Of a DNA stretch of 25,982 bases, positions 16,101 to 24,496 are shown piece after piece. Position 1 is the first letter of the stretch, and each line of letters starts with the position of its first letter. The stretch spans positions 3,475 to 29,456 of the forward strand of contig PLSH01000142.1 of assembly GCA_003165095.1 (NCBI GenBank). The letters run 5' to 3'. This DNA comes from Acidobacteriaceae bacterium (GTDB taxonomy: Bacteria > Acidobacteriota > Terriglobia > Terriglobales > Acidobacteriaceae). The notes beneath the pieces are model-generated. The model saw only the letters and a list, made by a program, of their open reading frames with translations, did not search any database and was not told where the DNA came from. Made by a program: the position numbers and the translations under genes.

Positions 16101-16151
16101 GCACGGAGCTTTGTGGCCGGTTGAGAAATGGGCGGGGAAGGGCTGTGGTTT

Positions 16152-16177
16152 CCCATGTCCCAAAATCGGGACATGGG
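16152..16177. repeat. perfect 10-bp palindromic element (second of two)
   Basis: CCCATGTCCC (16152-16161) and GGGACATGGG (16168-16177) flank the loop AAAATC, and the right arm runs into GGGGCACCC. It is 51 bp from the first element. No U-tract follows on either strand, which argues against a simple terminator and for a REP-like repeat. Confidence 0.75.
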
Positions 16178-16219
16178 GCACCCGGTGTTCGTCCCTATTG
16201 AAGTGCGCCCGGAGCAGGG

Positions 16220-16966
16220 TTACTTTGGCGGAGGAGCAGGGGCGGGGGCGGGCGTTTCCGGCTCGTCGGAGGAATCTTCGACCAGCTGCGCGGATGCGGG
16301 CACGATGTTGTAGCTGACGGCGTCCTTTCCGGCGGGGTGAAAGGTGACGCGAAGCGGCTCGCGCTGCCAGTCAGGTTGCAGGCAGGCTGGATCGGGGTGG
16401 TTTCCAGGATCGAACGCGGAGAGCTTTTTAGCGAGCACCGGTTTGCGCGCCTCAATTTGAGCAACGACGGCAAAGAGGCTCTTGCCGCTGACGGTGACGC
16501 CGCAATAGGCCCCGTAGTCGCGAAACCAGGAGATCTGGCTGACGCCGGGGTCGTAATCGGGCAACTTGAGAGCGACGGCGCGACCGGTGACGCGGTCGAT
16601 AAGAAGCCAGGGACCGCGCTGCCAGACCCATTGCCCTGGCTTGTCGCCGGGACCCTGCTTGTCCGCGGGCAGAGCGTCGTTGAGGCGGATGACGCGGCGC
16701 ACCACAAAGCTTCGATCCGTTACGTCGTGCGGGTCGCCGGTAGTCCATTCCTTGAGGATTCCGTCGACCAGGAGGGCGCGAATTTTGAGCGCGTCCTCGC
16801 CGGCAGACGCGCCGGAGGGATCGCCGGCCTTGGAATAAGGGACGCGCTTGACGGCGCCGAGAACGACAGTGTGGCTCTTGCGTGGAGCGGCGGGAGCCGG
16901 TAGAGCTGCAGAAATGGCAACTGCGAGAACGATGGCAATGGATCCGAACTTCCGCCTTGCTTGCAT
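16220..16966 (-). CDS. secreted protein of unknown function
   Basis: I do not recognise this 248-residue protein. From the ATG at 16966 it has a clear Sec signal peptide (about 1-27; FGSIAIVLAVAISAALPAPAAP), a soluble body with several Trp and aromatic residues (GQWVWQRGPWLLID, ISWFRDYGAYCGV) and only two mature cysteines, which could pair. It ends in an acidic then Pro/Ala-rich tail. It begins 14 bp after the gatA stop, so it is almost certainly transcribed with gatC-gatA, though a functional link to tRNA amidation is not expected for an exported protein. The purine-rich GGGAAAG upstream serves as the ribosome-binding site. Confidence 0.75.
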   Translation of the reverse strand: MQARRKFGSIAIVLAVAISAALPAPAAPRKSHTVVLGAVKRVPYSKAGDPSGASAGEDALKIRALLVDGILKEWTTGDPHDVTDRSFVVRRVIRLNDALPADKQGPGDKPGQWVWQRGPWLLIDRVTGRAVALKLPDYDPGVSQISWFRDYGAYCGVTVSGKSLFAVVAQIEARKPVLAKKLSAFDPGNHPDPACLQPDWQREPLRVTFHPAGKDAVSYNIVPASAQLVEDSSDEPETPAPAPAPPPK

Positions 16967-16980
16967 GAGGGTTCTTTCCC

Positions 16981-18447
16981 TTACAGTTCGGCGGCCTCGA
17001 CGGCGCGGGCGACGCGGAAGGCAGTGGCCTCGCGCAGATGGGCGGCCAGCACTTGCATGCCGACGGGTAGTCCGGCCTGGGTTCGGCCGCAAGGAACGCT
17101 CACGCCGCAGATGCCGGCTAGCGAGGCGGTGACGGTGTAGATATCGGCCAGGTACATGGCCAGCGGATCGTCGGATTTCTCACCAATTTTAAAGGCGGGC
17201 GTGGGCGCGGTGGGAGTGACGATTGCATCGACCTCAGTGAAGGCGCGGAGGAATTCCTCGGCCAGAAGGCGGCGGACCTGCTGCGCCTTGAGGTAGTAGG
17301 CGTCGTAGTAGCCGGCGGAAAGCGCGTAAGTACCGAGCAGGATGCGGCGCTTGACTTCAGCGCCGAAGGCCTCGTCGCGGGAGTGAGAATACATGGCGGA
17401 AAGCGTGTCGGACGCGGGCGAGCGGTAGCCGTAGCGCACGCCGTCGAAGCGGGCAAGGTTGGCGCTGGCTTCGGCCGTGGCGACGAGGTAATACACGGGG
17501 ACGGCGTATTTGGTATGAGGCAGCGAAACCGGCTTGACGGTGCATCCGGCGGCTTGAAGGGCGGCAATTCCCTTCTCGACGGCGGCGCGGACCTCGGGAT
17601 CGAGGCCTTCGGCAAAATATTCCGCGGGAACGCCGATGCGCAGGCCGGCAACGGGCTTGTCGCATTCAGCGGCGTAGTCGTCGACGGGAGCCGGGGAGCT
17701 GGTGGCGTCTTTGGGGTCGTGTCCGGCGATGACGCCGAGGAGGGTGGCGGCGTCGCGCACATTGGAGGCGAAAGGGCCGATGCGATCGAGCGAAGAAGCA
17801 AAAGCGATGAGTCCGTAGCGCGAGACCCGACCGTAAGTGGGCAGCACGCCGACCACGCCGCAAAAGCTTGCGGGCTGGCGGATGGAGCCGCCCGTGTCCG
17901 ATCCAAGAGTGGCTACGGCGAGGTTTGAGGCGACAGCCGCGGCCGAGCCGCCGCTGGAGCCGCCAGGAACGCGTTCGGTGTCAAAGGGGTTGCGGACGGG
18001 ACCATACGCTGAATTTTCATTCGAGGAGCCCATGGCGAACTCGTCGCAGTTGAGCTTGCCGAGGAGCACGGCGCCGGCGGCTTCAAGTTTGGCGACGGCA
18101 GTGGCATCATAGGGAGGGCGATAGCCTTTGAGAATTCTGGAGCCTGCGGTGGCGGGAGCGCCTTTCACGATCAACACGTCTTTGATGCCGACCGGAACGC
18201 CGGCCAGCGGGGGCAACGGATCGCCCTTGGCGGCGAGTGCGTCAATGCGGGCGGCCTGCTCGAGGGCTCGTTCTTTGGTGAGGCTCAGAAAGATGTTAAG
18301 GCGCGGATTTTTTTTCTCGATGCGCTGGAAATAGGCGGCGGCGAGGTCGACGGCCCTGGTGCGACCGGCAGCGAGATCGGCGCGCAAGGCAGCCAGAGTG
18401 AGCGGCTTCTCGACGTAAGATTCGGGTGGATTGGATTCGCTGGGCAA
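16981..18447 (-). CDS. gatA: Asp-tRNA(Asn)/Glu-tRNA(Gln) amidotransferase subunit A
   Basis: GatA releases ammonia from glutamine so that GatB can convert Glu-tRNA(Gln) or Asp-tRNA(Asn) to the amide form. The 488-residue protein has the amidase-signature catalytic triad with the family spacing: K89 (GVPVGIKD), S164 (PGGSSGGS) and S188 (GSDTGGSIRQPASFCG). The length is normal. The start is TTG, with GAGG 9 nt upstream. gatC lies 26 bp upstream. gatB is not in the window and must be elsewhere, a common arrangement. Confidence 0.96.
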   Translation of the reverse strand: MPSESNPPESYVEKPLTLAALRADLAAGRTRAVDLAAAYFQRIEKKNPRLNIFLSLTKERALEQAARIDALAAKGDPLPPLAGVPVGIKDVLIVKGAPATAGSRILKGYRPPYDATAVAKLEAAGAVLLGKLNCDEFAMGSSNENSAYGPVRNPFDTERVPGGSSGGSAAAVASNLAVATLGSDTGGSIRQPASFCGVVGVLPTYGRVSRYGLIAFASSLDRIGPFASNVRDAATLLGVIAGHDPKDATSSPAPVDDYAAECDKPVAGLRIGVPAEYFAEGLDPEVRAAVEKGIAALQAAGCTVKPVSLPHTKYAVPVYYLVATAEASANLARFDGVRYGYRSPASDTLSAMYSHSRDEAFGAEVKRRILLGTYALSAGYYDAYYLKAQQVRRLLAEEFLRAFTEVDAIVTPTAPTPAFKIGEKSDDPLAMYLADIYTVTASLAGICGVSVPCGRTQAGLPVGMQVLAAHLREATAFRVARAVEAAEL

Positions 18448-18473
18448 TCCGGCTTTCCTCTCTTTCGCTGCGC

Positions 18474-18779
18474 TTACCGCTCAATCACCTTGGGAACTTT
18501 GAAGAAAACCCCATCGGTTTCGGGGACCTGAGACATCACGGCGGCGCGGTCGAGTGAAGCCTCGACCTGATCGGGACGGGGAACGCTCGAAAATTGTCCC
18601 AGCTCGCCGACCTGCGCGAGAGGAGCAACGCCCGAGGTGTCGAGCTGATTGAGTTCGGCGACGTAGTCGAGGATGGCGTTCAGATCGGTCAACATGCGCG
18701 CGGCCTCATCCGGCTTGAGTTCCAGGTGAGCCAGTTCCGCTACGCGCTCGACTTCTTCTACTGTGACTTTTTCTGCCAT
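18474..18779 (-). CDS. gatC: Asp-tRNA(Asn)/Glu-tRNA(Gln) amidotransferase subunit C
   Basis: GatC is the small subunit that wraps GatA and GatB together. The 101-residue protein shows the family pattern: VERVAELAHLEL near the start, a helix with LNAILDYVAELNQLDTSGVAP, and the C-terminal LRxD-like stretch ending in FFKVPKVIER. It starts with ATG at 18779 and precedes gatA by 26 bp. Confidence 0.95.
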   Translation of the reverse strand: MAEKVTVEEVERVAELAHLELKPDEAARMLTDLNAILDYVAELNQLDTSGVAPLAQVGELGQFSSVPRPDQVEASLDRAAVMSQVPETDGVFFKVPKVIER

Positions 18780-18883
18780 TTCCTGGCTTCCCCATCAGGT
18801 CGCCGGCTCGTTTTTTGCCGGAGCTTCCAGTTGATTCCCGAAAAACAAGTATAGCCGGTGCGCGGATTGCGGCCGATAGCGGC
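18780..18883 (-). promoter_or_regulatory. probable gatCA promoter region
   Basis: The 104-bp gap between the surface-protein stop and gatC contains TATACT on the minus strand (18848-18853), a good -10, but no recognisable -35 at the right distance. Transcription from it would start near 18841. No terminator with a U-tract follows the upstream gene. Confidence 0.35.
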
Positions 18884-21800
18884 TCAGTCGACGGTGAGCG
18901 TGAGGTTGACCGAATGCGAGACGCCGGTGGAGGTTACGGTAACGGGAATGGTGTAGGTTCCGGCCGGCGTTGAGCCGGAGCCCCCGCCGGGCGGAGCGCC
19001 GCCGGTGCCGCCGCTGGAGCTGGTGCAACTGGAGACGCCGGCGGCAAGAAGAATGGCGAGCAGGGCGGAGAGAAAGATTTTGCGACGCCGGGCCCGAGCC
19101 AGGGGCAGCAGAAGCAGGCCGCAGAGCAAGGGCAGTGCGCGCCAGCCGGATGGAGCTTCAGCACGGGCGGACGAACTCGACTGGCCGGTGGAGAATTCGG
19201 CGTTGACGTTTCCCTGGACGCCGGAGGGGAGGGTTTGAGTGGCAGGGTTGAAGGAGCAAAGCGTGTTCGAGGGCAGGGCGCCGCAGGCGAAGGTGAATGT
19301 GCCCTGCGCGCCGTTGGGAGTGATCACGAGGGGGAAGACGGCGGTTTGTCCGCTGGAGACAGTTTGGCCGGTGAGGCCTGTGACAGTGACGGAGAAATCA
19401 AAGCCGGTGGCGGAGAGAGCGACGGAGACCGGAGAAGCAACGGAAGTGGATGTGAGGGTCAACGCGCCGGAAGCAGGGCCGGGAGTGGTGGGCTCGAAGA
19501 CGACGGCGGCCGTGCAGTTTGCGCCCGCGGCGAGACTTGCGGTGCAGGTGTTTTGGGAGAGTGTGAAGGGCGCGGTTACGGAGAGCGTGAGATTGGCGAT
19601 GGAGTAGCTGCTGGAGTTGGTGATGGTGAGCGGCTGCGCCGAGCTGGACTGGCCGACGCCGACCACTGACGCAAACGTCAGTTGCGATGGACTCGATCCC
19701 AGTCCGGTGGCGAGTTGGCCGGAGCCGTTGAGCTGGATGGAGGCCGCGGCGACGCCGGCGGTGGACGAAGTGACGGCCAGCAAGGCCGCGATCGCGCCGG
19801 TTGCCGACGGGGTAAAGATGACCTGGACGGTGCAGATAGCGCCATTGTTGAGGAGCGCGCCGCAGGTGGTGACGCCAAGCGAGTAGCTGGCGGCGGCCGG
19901 ACCTGTGATCTGGAAGCCGATGTTGGCCATGGGCGCTCCGCCGCTGTTGGTGATGGTAAGCGCCTGGGGGGAACTGGGAACGCCTGGTTGCTGGTTGGTA
20001 AAGGTGAGGCTGGAGGGGTTGATGGTGAAGGCGGCAGGCGCAACTCCGGCGCCGGACAGGGCAACGGTTTGGGTGCGCAGCGAATCGGCAACCGTGAGAG
20101 TGCCGGTGAAAGCGCCGGACTGAATGGGAACGAATTTGACGGCGATGGTGCATGAGGATGCGGCGGCGAGCAGCGTGGTGCATCCGTTGGTGAATTGAAA
20201 GCCACTTGTTGCCGAGACGGAGATGGAAGTGAGAGGCAGGCTGCCGGTGTTGCTGAGCGTAACGTTCTGCGATGGCGAGGGCTGGCCGACCGCGGTGGCA
20301 GGAAATGCAAGCGAGGTGGGGCTAAGCGCGTCAGTTGGCGGGGCTGCGCCGATCCCGGTGAGATCGACGGTCTGGGTTCCGTCGCCGTCGGTCAGGGTGA
20401 GTGTTCCGCTGGCCGGCCCGGTCTGAGTGGGCGCGAATCCGATTTCAAACTGGCAATCGGCGCCGGCCGGCAGGGAGGCTGCCGGGCAGGAGTTGGCGGC
20501 AATCTCAAAGGGAGCGGTAACGGCGATGGAGGTGATGGGGATTGCGGCCGAGCTGCTGTTGGCGGCCTGGACCGGGAGCGAGGCGGAGGTTGAGCCCACC
20601 GCGACCTGGCCGAAGCTGATCAGGGATGGAGTGAGGCTGATGGCTCCCGCCGCGGTTGCGGTTCCGTCGAGGTCGACGGCCAATTGGCCGCCATAGATGT
20701 TGGCGTAAATGATCAACTGGCCGGTGAGCGAGCCGGCGACGGCGGGGACAAAGCTGACCTGAATGGAGCAGCTTCCTGCGGCCGAAACAGAGACATTCAC
20801 GCAGTTGTCGATTTCGCTGAAGCCGGCAGTGACGGCGATGGAAACGGGAGTGAGGGCGATGCTGCCGGTGTTCTCAACGGTTACGGTTTGCGAAGGGCCG
20901 GCGTTGCCGAGAGGCTGGCTGGCGAAGACCAGGGTTGTGGGCAGAGCGGAGGCGGTGGTGAGCCGGGCGCCGGCGGTGAAAAGCGGAGTTTGCCAGATGC
21001 CGCGCCCGTAAGTGGCGGCCACCAGAAGCTGCGCGGATGCGGAGGCGGGAGCGGCGCTGAGCGCGACGGCGGGAGCATCGGGCAAGCCGGTTCCAAAGGG
21101 CGACCAGCAGAGGTAGGGGAGTTGGGTGCAGTTTGCCACCTGGGAGGTGAAGTAGACGCCCTGATCGGTGGCTAAGTAGACAGTATTGGCGTTTTGGGGA
21201 TCGACGGCGATGCTGTTGGCGGGCGCGTCTGGGAGGTTGGCGGTGAGATCGGACCAGTGCGCTCCGCCGTCGGTGGAGCGATAGACGACTTCAACCTGCT
21301 GGCTGGGGCTCCCGATGCCTGCAACCGTGACGTAGACGGTGTTTCCGGAGGTGTCGTGGGAATCGATGAAAACGCTGGAGATGTCAAGCCCGTAGAAGTT
21401 GAGGTTATTTGAGTCGTTGACGACGGGATTGAGGGTGAGATCGGACCAGGAAGGGGCAGCGCCGGAGGAGGGATTGTTGGTGACGCTTAAGACATGGCCG
21501 GGAAGGTTTGCGCCGCCGTTGGCGGAGCCGTAGGTGCCGAGATAGATGATTTCGCCGCCGGAGGGAAGCTTCATTGCGGCCATGGAGCGGACCAGCGCAT
21601 CGCCGTTACAGGGGGCGTTGGTTGCGCCGCTATCGAGGATGGGAGTGAGCGAATCGCTTGAGGTCCAGCCGGAGCCATCAGCCGGACCACGCCAGAGTTG
21701 ACAGGTTGCAATGAGCAACTGGGTCGAGTCGAGGGGGTCGACAAGAAAGATCGCAGGCACGGGCATGACGCCGGGCTGGAGGTTAACGTCGGCGTCGGTG

Positions 21801-23800
21801 ACCACGGGACTGGAGCCGAAATCGGCGGGCGTACACGGGGAGGTTTGCGAGCAGCGGTAGATGGAAACTCCGGACTGAGCGTTGACGTACCAGTTGTCCT
21901 GGTTTGCGGGATCGATGGCCACCGGACCGCCGTAGCCGGAGAGAATCTGCGGCCAGTCGGCGGTCAGCGCGGAGTTTTTGACGCCGGCGGTACCGTTGAC
22001 GCCGAGGCCGGCCATGATGGTGTAGGGAGTGGAGAGAACCGGGGAGAGGCTGACGACTTCAGCGAGTGAGCCAAGGCCGGCGTTGAGGTTCTGGAAGTGA
22101 GTGGAGTCGGACAGCGAGCAGGACGGGCCAGATTCGCCGATGGCGTCTTCGGAGCGCCAGAGGCCGCTGTCGTTGGCGATGAAGATTTCGAGGGGATTGG
22201 CTGCGTTCCAGGCGACGGCGTGCTGGAACTCGGCGACGCCTGCGCTCATGCAGGTGGTGGAGTTGGTGGTGTTGCGCCATTGGCAACCCATGGAGAGACT
22301 GCACTTCCACAGATCGTTGCCGCCGGCAAGGACAAGCGTGTCCTGCTGGGAGGGAACGGCGGCCAGGGCGAGGTTGTAATTGCCATTGGAAATGGTGACG
22401 GCACCCTCGTTGGTGCTGGATTCGAGCGCCGCCGTGTTTAATTGCCGGGCAAAGGTGATGCCGGCATTTCCGCATGCGCTCCCGCTGAGGGCGCATGGGT
22501 CCTGCCACAGCCCCTGGTCCTGGTTATTGAGATCGACGGTCCAGGCAAAGGTGTCGCCGGTGACCGGGTTGGCTGCGAGCGCGCCGCGAAAGATGGGACA
22601 GTCAATGGAGCCGGTGCTGCCGAGATTGGTGGGGCAGAAGAGAGGGGTGAGGCCGGAACCGGGCTGGGCGGTCATGCGGGTGAAGGTGATGCCGTCGGGC
22701 GAGCTGTAGTAGCCGTGAAAGCGGACAGCGGCAATGAATAGCCGGCGTAACGGGTTCCAAACCACAGCCGTAGCGGCATTGCCGTCCGGCGCGGCGAAGA
22801 TATCGAGCGGACCCTGCACGTCCTGGCCGCTGCCATCGGTGATGGTGGCCATGTGCCAGGTAACGCCTGCGTCGGAGGAATAATAGAGGCCCTCGTAGCT
22901 TGAGCCGGCACGGTCCGCATCGACCAGGGTGCCTTCATAGGCCTGGGATACGGCGGCAACAACGAGCTGGGGATTGGGTGTGCTCCACGCAAAGCCAGCA
23001 AAGCCCTCGCCGACAAAGCTGACGTCCTGTGCGGCGAGGCCGTCTTCCTTGTCCTGGGTGCTCTGAATCAGGGTCCATGTGGTTCCGCTGTCGGTGGAGC
23101 GGAGAATGCCGGCGCCGTAATAGGAGTCGAGGACGTCGTTGGGATCGCCAGTGCCGGCGAGGATGACACCGGTGGCGCCGGGCTGGACGGTGAGTGCGCC
23201 GATGCTGATGGATGCATCGATTGCGCCTCCGAGGGCGTTAACGGCGTCAGTGAGCGGGGCGAACGCGATGGAGGACGGCCTGGAGCCGGCGGCGTTGGCG
23301 GCTGCCCAGACGCCGCCTCCGGTGGTTCCCAGATATAGATGATTTCCGGTCGCGTCAGAGGGGTCGAGCGCGAGGGCGGAGACGCGGCCGGTGACGAGGC
23401 CAAAGTCCGGCGTCTGGACGGCTGTGGGGCCAAGCGGCTGCCAGGTGGCCGTTGCGGCGGTCTGGGCCGGGGTTGTAGCGGTGCGGACGCGAGGGGTGGA
23501 GTGTCTTACGACCAGTCGATGGCCTGGGGCGAAGCCGCGCTGGGCGAGGAAACGCTGGGCCTGGGCGACGCGCGGAGGCAGACTGGCGCGCTGCGGGATT
23601 GGTTTGGCCGGAGCGCGGAGGGTTGCCGACTGCGCGGGGGCGGTGAGGGTTGGGCCGAAGGGTGCGAGCGCGAGAAGCCAGACGCCGAAGGCGACGATGG
23701 GTCGCGATTTAAACTGCGCTGAAGAAGCGCGCTTTTTTGCCCTGCCGAATGGGGCTGGATGGGTGAGGTTCGGCGAGAGGTTCCAGATGGGCACGTGCAA
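18884..23800 (-). CDS. giant secreted surface protein: BNR-like propeller plus five HYDIN/choice-of-anchor-D repeats
   Basis: This 1,638-residue protein is predicted to be exported: a basic start then a hydrophobic stretch ending APAQSA near residue 58. Residues of about 100-945 contain BNR/sortilin-type motifs (STDSGTTW, SSDAGVTWH, STDGGAHWSDL followed by IAVDPQNANTVYLATDQGVYFT), which build beta-propellers. Five Ig-like HYDIN/ASPM-type repeats follow at about 100-residue spacing (starts near 955, 1053, 1157, 1260 and 1367; each with LxF, a paired Cys motif and SGTLTL-like strands). A further beta domain starts near 1467. The C-terminus is odd: two hydrophobic segments around RARRRK (1569-1574), a lipobox-like VSSC (C1592), a Gly/Ser linker and a final beta segment. 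The start is TTG at 23800 or GTG at 23794. Ligand unknown; adhesion or polysaccharide binding is inferred. Confidence 0.85.
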   Translation of the reverse strand: MHVPIWNLSPNLTHPAPFGRAKKRASSAQFKSRPIVAFGVWLLALAPFGPTLTAPAQSATLRAPAKPIPQRASLPPRVAQAQRFLAQRGFAPGHRLVVRHSTPRVRTATTPAQTAATATWQPLGPTAVQTPDFGLVTGRVSALALDPSDATGNHLYLGTTGGGVWAAANAAGSRPSSIAFAPLTDAVNALGGAIDASISIGALTVQPGATGVILAGTGDPNDVLDSYYGAGILRSTDSGTTWTLIQSTQDKEDGLAAQDVSFVGEGFAGFAWSTPNPQLVVAAVSQAYEGTLVDADRAGSSYEGLYYSSDAGVTWHMATITDGSGQDVQGPLDIFAAPDGNAATAVVWNPLRRLFIAAVRFHGYYSSPDGITFTRMTAQPGSGLTPLFCPTNLGSTGSIDCPIFRGALAANPVTGDTFAWTVDLNNQDQGLWQDPCALSGSACGNAGITFARQLNTAALESSTNEGAVTISNGNYNLALAAVPSQQDTLVLAGGNDLWKCSLSMGCQWRNTTNSTTCMSAGVAEFQHAVAWNAANPLEIFIANDSGLWRSEDAIGESGPSCSLSDSTHFQNLNAGLGSLAEVVSLSPVLSTPYTIMAGLGVNGTAGVKNSALTADWPQILSGYGGPVAIDPANQDNWYVNAQSGVSIYRCSQTSPCTPADFGSSPVVTDADVNLQPGVMPVPAIFLVDPLDSTQLLIATCQLWRGPADGSGWTSSDSLTPILDSGATNAPCNGDALVRSMAAMKLPSGGEIIYLGTYGSANGGANLPGHVLSVTNNPSSGAAPSWSDLTLNPVVNDSNNLNFYGLDISSVFIDSHDTSGNTVYVTVAGIGSPSQQVEVVYRSTDGGAHWSDLTANLPDAPANSIAVDPQNANTVYLATDQGVYFTSQVANCTQLPYLCWSPFGTGLPDAPAVALSAAPASASAQLLVAATYGRGIWQTPLFTAGARLTTASALPTTLVFASQPLGNAGPSQTVTVENTGSIALTPVSIAVTAGFSEIDNCVNVSVSAAGSCSIQVSFVPAVAGSLTGQLIIYANIYGGQLAVDLDGTATAAGAISLTPSLISFGQVAVGSTSASLPVQAANSSSAAIPITSIAVTAPFEIAANSCPAASLPAGADCQFEIGFAPTQTGPASGTLTLTDGDGTQTVDLTGIGAAPPTDALSPTSLAFPATAVGQPSPSQNVTLSNTGSLPLTSISVSATSGFQFTNGCTTLLAAASSCTIAVKFVPIQSGAFTGTLTVADSLRTQTVALSGAGVAPAAFTINPSSLTFTNQQPGVPSSPQALTITNSGGAPMANIGFQITGPAAASYSLGVTTCGALLNNGAICTVQVIFTPSATGAIAALLAVTSSTAGVAAASIQLNGSGQLATGLGSSPSQLTFASVVGVGQSSSAQPLTITNSSSYSIANLTLSVTAPFTLSQNTCTASLAAGANCTAAVVFEPTTPGPASGALTLTSTSVASPVSVALSATGFDFSVTVTGLTGQTVSSGQTAVFPLVITPNGAQGTFTFACGALPSNTLCSFNPATQTLPSGVQGNVNAEFSTGQSSSSARAEAPSGWRALPLLCGLLLLPLARARRRKIFLSALLAILLAAGVSSCTSSSGGTGGAPPGGGSGSTPAGTYTIPVTVTSTGVSHSVNLTLTVD

Positions 23801-23914
23801 CCCGCTTCCGATATCGACGTTCCTTTTGTGAAGATCTTCTAATGGACATGAATTTGGAATCCATCGAAATACGCAGAGCGAAGCACGCAGTTTCCGGGAA
23901 TGGAATGGTGGCCC

Positions 23915-23942
23915 ATTATAGGACAGCGGAGAAGCAGGTCAA
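23915..23942 (-). promoter_or_regulatory. sigma-70 promoter of the giant surface-protein gene
   Basis: On the minus strand TTGACC (23937-23942, 5 of 6 consensus) and a perfect TATAAT (23915-23920) are 16 nt apart. Transcription should start near 23908, leaving a leader of about 110 nt before the TTG or GTG start. Confidence 0.75.
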
Positions 23943-23958
23943 GTGTGATCCATCACAC
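23943..23958 (-). promoter_or_regulatory. CRP/FNR-like palindromic operator at the class II position
   Basis: GTGTGAT-CC-ATCACAC is a perfect 7-bp inverted repeat directly abutting the -35. Its centre (23950.5) is about 42 nt upstream of the predicted transcription start, the position at which CRP/FNR-family class II activators bind. The half-site TGTGA is that of CRP, but the spacing between half-sites is 4 nt, as in FNR sites, rather than 6. The regulator is not encoded in the window. Confidence 0.55.
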
Positions 23959-24105
23959 GTCAGATTTGGGAGGATTCTCAGGCTTTACCGGGTAAGAAGA
24001 CGAAATACGGTTTGACTTCGGCTGCGCTCAGGGCAAAATTTTCGAGTTTGGAGCGCTCCGCTGAGGGTGACAAGTCTCAACGGGAGCTGAAGTAGAGGGG
24101 CAAGG

Positions 24106-24131
24106 AAAAGGGCCGCTCGCGGGCGGCCCTT
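24106..24131 (-). terminator. rho-independent terminator of the cox operon
   Basis: AAGGGCCGC (24108-24116) and GCGGCCCTT (24123-24131) form a perfect 9-bp stem with a 6-nt loop. On the minus strand the stem runs into TTTTCCTT. It lies 22 bp after the cox4 stop and ends the cox1-cox3-cox4 transcript. Confidence 0.85.
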
Positions 24132-24153
24132 ATTGCGTGGAAGGGGAAGAAGC

Positions 24154-24483
24154 TTACCAGCGGCCCCAGGCGCGGCTGATGTAGTCGGCCATGGTCATGC
24201 TGATGAGGCCGAGGAAGACGAAGACGCCGGCGATGACGGTGAGCTTGGTGAGTTTGGTCGAGTATTTGACGTGCATGAAGAAGAGCACCACGAGCACAGC
24301 CTTGATGACGGCGATGGCCAGGGCAACGATGGGGTTAAAGATACCGAGGTCGATGAACGACACTCCCACGGTGGTGGCCGTGAGCACGAGCAGCGCGGCG
24401 CCGACGGCAATGTAGATGATGGGGCTTACGATGTGATGCTCTGTTTGGTCTTGTTGTGCCGGGTGCAGGTTTTGCTCGCTCAT
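24154..24483 (-). CDS. cytochrome c oxidase subunit 4 (prokaryotic type)
   Basis: A 109-residue inner-membrane protein with three helices (about 22-43, 50-70 and 77-98) in the pattern of bacterial cytochrome oxidase subunit IV (IKAVLVVLFFMHVKYSTKLTKL is typical). The small subunit supports assembly or stability of the haem-copper oxidase and has no redox centre. The ATG at 24483 has AAAGGA upstream and lies 13 bp after the cox3 stop. It is the last gene of the operon. Confidence 0.92.
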   Translation of the reverse strand: MSEQNLHPAQQDQTEHHIVSPIIYIAVGAALLVLTATTVGVSFIDLGIFNPIVALAIAVIKAVLVVLFFMHVKYSTKLTKLTVIAGVFVFLGLISMTMADYISRAWGRW

Positions 24484-24496
24484 GCGGTGTTGTCCT

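Larger units (their letters stand above)
23801..24153. other. regulatory region between cox4 and the giant surface-protein gene
   Basis: This 353-bp gene-free stretch holds the surface-protein promoter and operator (23915-23958) and the cox terminator (24106-24131). Between them, two 12-nt sequences (CTGCGCTCAGGG 24022-24033, CTCCGCTGAGGG 24056-24067) form imperfect direct repeats. Nothing coding is seen. Confidence 0.6.
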
